Source: Ectocarpus siliculosus
Taxonomy: Eukaryota; Sar; Phaeophyceae; Ectocarpales; Ectocarpaceae
Reading direction: 5' to 3'
Assembly: GCA_000310025.1 (NCBI GenBank)
Contig: FN648618.1
Coordinates: 1-35,185, forward strand
Length of the DNA stretch: 35,185 nucleotides
Within the stretch, counting starts at the first letter, position 1; each line of letters starts with the position of its first letter. The position numbers were made by a program, and so were the translations under genes. The notes beneath the pieces were generated by a model. It saw only the letters and a program-made list of their open reading frames with translations, had not been told where the DNA came from and made no database searches. This document shows, piece after piece, positions 31,546 to 35,185 of the stretch.

Positions 31546-34500
31546 TGTGTGCGCACGCCAACGGCCGTTCATATAGTAGCGCTGACTTGTGGCAGAGTGG
31601 ATGTGCTGTACATTTCACAGTAGTACAACTGGGGTCCTTCAACCCGTTGGAGCTGTTGGACCCCGCCTCGTTATCCCTGTAATCTGCCCTGCCCCATGCG
31701 ATTCTTCACCTTGGAGACGCGAATATGTACCGTCTTCTGTTCGAGGCCAAGCGGCGCCCCTTGGCTAGTGAGGAACCCCCGCTGGAGGTGCGGCCGGAGG
31801 CAAAAACGTACGGAGTATACAATTTCCATTCATTCCCCATCAAATAGGTCCACGAAACCGGCGATGTACAGTCAGCTGTGAAACAATACATCCGGATTAA
31901 CACCGCTTTCTATGGAAGCAGAATGTTGCAAACTAAATTAGTTGTGCAACGTTTTGTGCAACTGTCGTCATGAACATTCGGCATTGAGCAAAAAGCTGCA
32001 CTAAAAGGTTTGCAAATTCTTCACAGGAGCAAAAGGTTAAATCTGGGGGTAATGTCAACGTTTTTCGCGACGATGGTGTTGAACAACTTCCGGCAATTCA
32101 CGTCAAGTGTGTGATAGTACCAGCTTCGATCTTGGGAAGGTCGTGATCACCGATATCACGACGCATACTCTATATACGAGTTGCCTCATGAATCGTATCT
32201 GGAAAGAGATGATGACATTGACTGTTTGGCAATATTTAGTTTTGCACGATTGTCAACGGCTGCGAGCAGTTAATTCAAATTCGGTGTATTTGACCGCCAC
32301 GTGTTTGGTTATTCACTGATAGCTCTCCGAAGGAGAAATCAACAGCAACTGCAACGCCGCTCGGGGTGGGGGGTTGCTCTCTATGCTCCATTTCGTTGGG
32401 TGCCATGGGGTATCGTGCGCGTCGGGAAAAATATGTTGATTGACCCGACAAATACCCACGTCGGCGACCGGTTGGTTCAAGTTCGCGGCGATTGTGTGCT
32501 GATGGTTGTTGTTCCAGCGATAACGTTTCGGAGGAGGAAGCAAGAGCAATGCCACCCCGAAGGAGCTTTAGCTCTACCCAGCATCTTGCTGATGCCAGGC
32601 CAGATGCCTTGCGGTATCGTGAGTCTGGACAAAAAGGTTGCAACAACCCTCTCCCGCATGCTCTGGCCAGTTTTTCGCGGTGTGATATGAAACGCGTTGC
32701 TTGAAACACAAAACGACCACGCCTTCGCAATCCGCCAGTCCCTTGCACAAAACTTTCTTCGTCACATAAAGAGTGTTCACCAATAGGTTTATTAACCAAA
32801 GTTCCCAACCGAAAGTTGCAAAAGACTTCTAGCTTTATTCGCAGCTTCCTGCTTCCATACAATTAGGTGCTTAGCTGTTTCTCATAAACCCTGATTCCTA
32901 CCCAAAAAATACCAAATCCAGAATCGGCAAAATTTCGGCTTCTTACACAGCCGGATTCGTAGCCTTTTTTGGTCGGCGAATCCAGGTTCAGCCTTTTGGG
33001 TTGCCGCCGCCCAGAAACTGGGGCAGAATCCACGATGGTGCTCAGCCGGCTGGTGCAACCAGCCAACAAAAGGCACACGCTCCTTTGACCTTGATTGCTC
33101 ACTGCTGCTACTGCCGTAGCACAGATCATTTGGACAGATGGACTGGTATCTTCTCATTAGTGAGGATCTGTTTTCAGCAGATCTGATGTTCGCTAATACG
33201 AGCACAGCAAGGGAACTGTTCTTGACTACAGAGTCTTAGAAGACCCTAAGCCTCCGATTTTCAACCGATTCCTAGAAGAATGTGCGGGCAGGCCAGTGCG
33301 GATAGCTCCCGCCACAGCGCACGGTATGCTTCGATCCTTCATTCCCGTCTGGGGGCCTATGGCAAAAATCGGTTCAAACGGCTACCCCGAAACAACTGGG
33401 CGCACCAGACGGCAGCACGCGCGAACAGAACCTAGTCCTGCAGATATATTTGGAGAAAAGACAGACCCACATGTAAGCGGAGCACATGTGTGTCTGGCCT
33501 ACAGCAGCAGTCTCACCTGATCGTCCTCGGGAATAAAAGGTGACGAGGGTCCTCCATTCATTTCCAGCCAACCAGAAGTAGATTTTCCTCGAGTCAAGAC
33601 GCCACAAGTCCCCAGAACCAGGTGTGCAGCAGACACGGCTTTCAGCACCCTCATCGTCCTCGTCTCTAGCGAAATCGGGGGAGCAAAACAAGAAAGATGG
33701 CATCGCGGAGTATTCCACCGTATTCTTGTGTAGTAAGGAGGAATATTTTTCAGGACAATCAGTCGCGTATCGTATTACCATCCAACAGGATGGTGATACT
33801 GCTGTCGTACGACCTACATAGAGGGGTTATGCGCCAGACCAATTCACCCACCCCCTACAGGGCACCCGCCTTATTCAATCAATGTGTTCAAGACCATAAT
33901 ACTACCTGCCTCCTATAGGGCGCCCGCCGTAAATCACACGCTCATAGAGGGCTTTCGACTGTACTGCAACATCTCCGGGCAGGCACCATCGCCCTCAGGA
34001 CTAAGCTGAAAGGCAAGGTGGTGGTGGGTGAAGACTGTGCACAGAAGGTCGGGGTCAAGACCTTACTTTTTTTCATCCATATATTTGCGGGGTTCGGTCG
34101 ATGGGCGATTCATCTGTACCCGAACTACTCTTAAGGCCAGTAAACAGTTGAATGTTTGGTTGTTCTGCAGGGCAGTCTCCAACGGTAGGCGGGTGTATCC
34201 GACTCGCGATGGGCCATGCCCAAGCGAAAGCCTTGCCGAGGCAGCGAGGGGAAAAGAATGGAGAGTGGAGCAGCTACTATTAATATTCCTTTTCTGCCAA
34301 ATCATTACACCGGCGGTGTACAGGGAAATACCGGCATTGGTCGACCGGCATTATTCCGGCATCACTACTGCCTGAAATTATTGTGAATCTCACGACCGGT
34401 TGCTAGCGCCACAAAGTATTAGTATCCATCGATCGTACCTGCAGGAGTACGGTGATGCGGGATCTGGATTTACTTGTGTTGATTTGTTGTTGCTGCCGTT

Positions 34501-35070
34501 GTTCCTGGTGGGGGGGGGGATTGTGGGGGCTCGTCCATTATTGATTGGCTGTCCCTCCGACTGTCAATGTTCTCTATGTAGTCTATGCATTGTAAAATTG
34601 AAACAATTTCTTCTTTCTTCGACGGTTGGATTGATTCGAAAAGGTTCACTTTCATCTCCAACAGCGCAGGGCATCAGGTAAAAAATGGTACTCTAGCGGG
34701 GTACGTGTCTGACGTATTCCTCAGAGGATAGACAACCGGTGTCTTCCGAGGATTTGAAAGCAACAGTTCCTCAGAGGAAAACACTGAGCATCCTCCTAGA
34801 GTATCATCGAAGACGAAGCCACTCTGGGGCAAAACAACCTGCTGTGACTGTCTGCACATTGGAAGCCGTGCCGTTCTCTCCACCCAGTACCTTCTTCTGT
34901 CCCAACTAGCCAAACACTTGACGCGGTCGATTCCTGTGGTCACAGGTTAACTTACCCAAAAAAGGTACACGAAAATAAAACGGTTCCGAAGGTCTCCAAG
35001 TCGATAGAAACCAATGAGAAATGGTCTACACGCTACGCGAGGTCAAGGGCGCACAACACATTTTTTATCC
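31546..35070. other. Interval with no confident gene
   Basis: Frames up to 195 codons occur (32275-32862, -) but face equally open frames on the other strand. A diverged duplication (about 32325-32440 and 32530-32645) gives an internal repeat in the + frame 32301-32690 (RRRNQQQ and RRRKQEQ). The pair ttcctcagagga occurs at 34718-34729 and 34768-34779. A short cctaNagggc(a/g)cccgcc repeat lies near 33859 and 33912. No exon here has matched splice signals. Confidence 0.3.
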
Positions 35071-35084
35071 GACACCTAACCCTA

Positions 35085-35185
35085 CCCCCCCCCCCCCCCC
35101 CCGGGGGGGGGGGAAAAAAATTTTTTTTTTTTTAAAATTTTTCTAAAAGGTTTTTTTTTGGTTTTTCCCTTTCCCTTTGGTGGGC
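35085..35185. other. Ordered homopolymer runs, probable sequence or assembly artefact
   Basis: A cctaaccctac motif is followed by 18 C, 11 G, 7 A and 13 T in succession, then further homopolymer-like runs to the end of the window. Such a graded series is unlike the rest of the window and typical of low-quality read tails or contig ends. Confidence 0.75.

Noticed and set aside
32275-32862. 195-codon frame on the - strand
   Set aside because: An equally open + frame faces it over a diverged duplication, and no domain is recognisable.

Overview
This is eukaryotic nuclear DNA. There are no bacterial operons, and the clearest genes are split by introns with GT...AG borders, compatible phases and pyrimidine-rich acceptors. 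Base composition is near 50% GC. The best gene encodes a filamin-type Ig repeat joined to an NXPE/PC-esterase-like (SGNH-fold) region. I associate that architecture with algae such as brown algae and other stramenopiles, but the assignment is inference. Gene density is low, and most of the window is introns, intergenic DNA and degenerate repeats.

Layout. 252-473 (+): last exon of a gene entering from the left. 717-5011 (+): an unrecognised gene of at least three exons with long introns; the first carries a 500-bp imperfect inverted repeat. 5250-7150: two tandem-repeat fields, the second with a 147-bp period. 7764-8003 (-): first coding exon of an unrecognised gene beside a repeat also found near 27.0 kb. 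8690-9141 (+): a possible two-exon gene for a very basic protein. 9.2-12.8 kb: mostly non-coding, with a fold-back repeat and a decayed coding remnant. 12872-13384 (+): a small membrane-protein ORF whose end overlaps, tail to tail, the filamin/NXPE-like gene (17460-13381, -). 18.6-19.1 kb: a broken gag-like fragment with a CCCH zinc finger. 20.8-22.8 kb (+): several plausible exons, one resembling the second half of a tyrosine/dual-specificity phosphatase P-loop. 22.9-35.2 kb: almost wholly repeats, with a telomere-like stretch near 25.67 kb. The last 100 bases are ordered homopolymer runs that look like a sequencing or assembly artefact.

No cluster of genes here forms a recognisable pathway. 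The filamin/NXPE-like gene probably makes a secreted or endomembrane protein acting on extracellular carbohydrate. The best leads are that gene, with its altered catalytic-type motif and possible frame break, the long intronic hairpin, the 147-bp repeat, and a dispersed repeat family ending in a telomere-like motif. All exon borders were read by eye and need transcript support.
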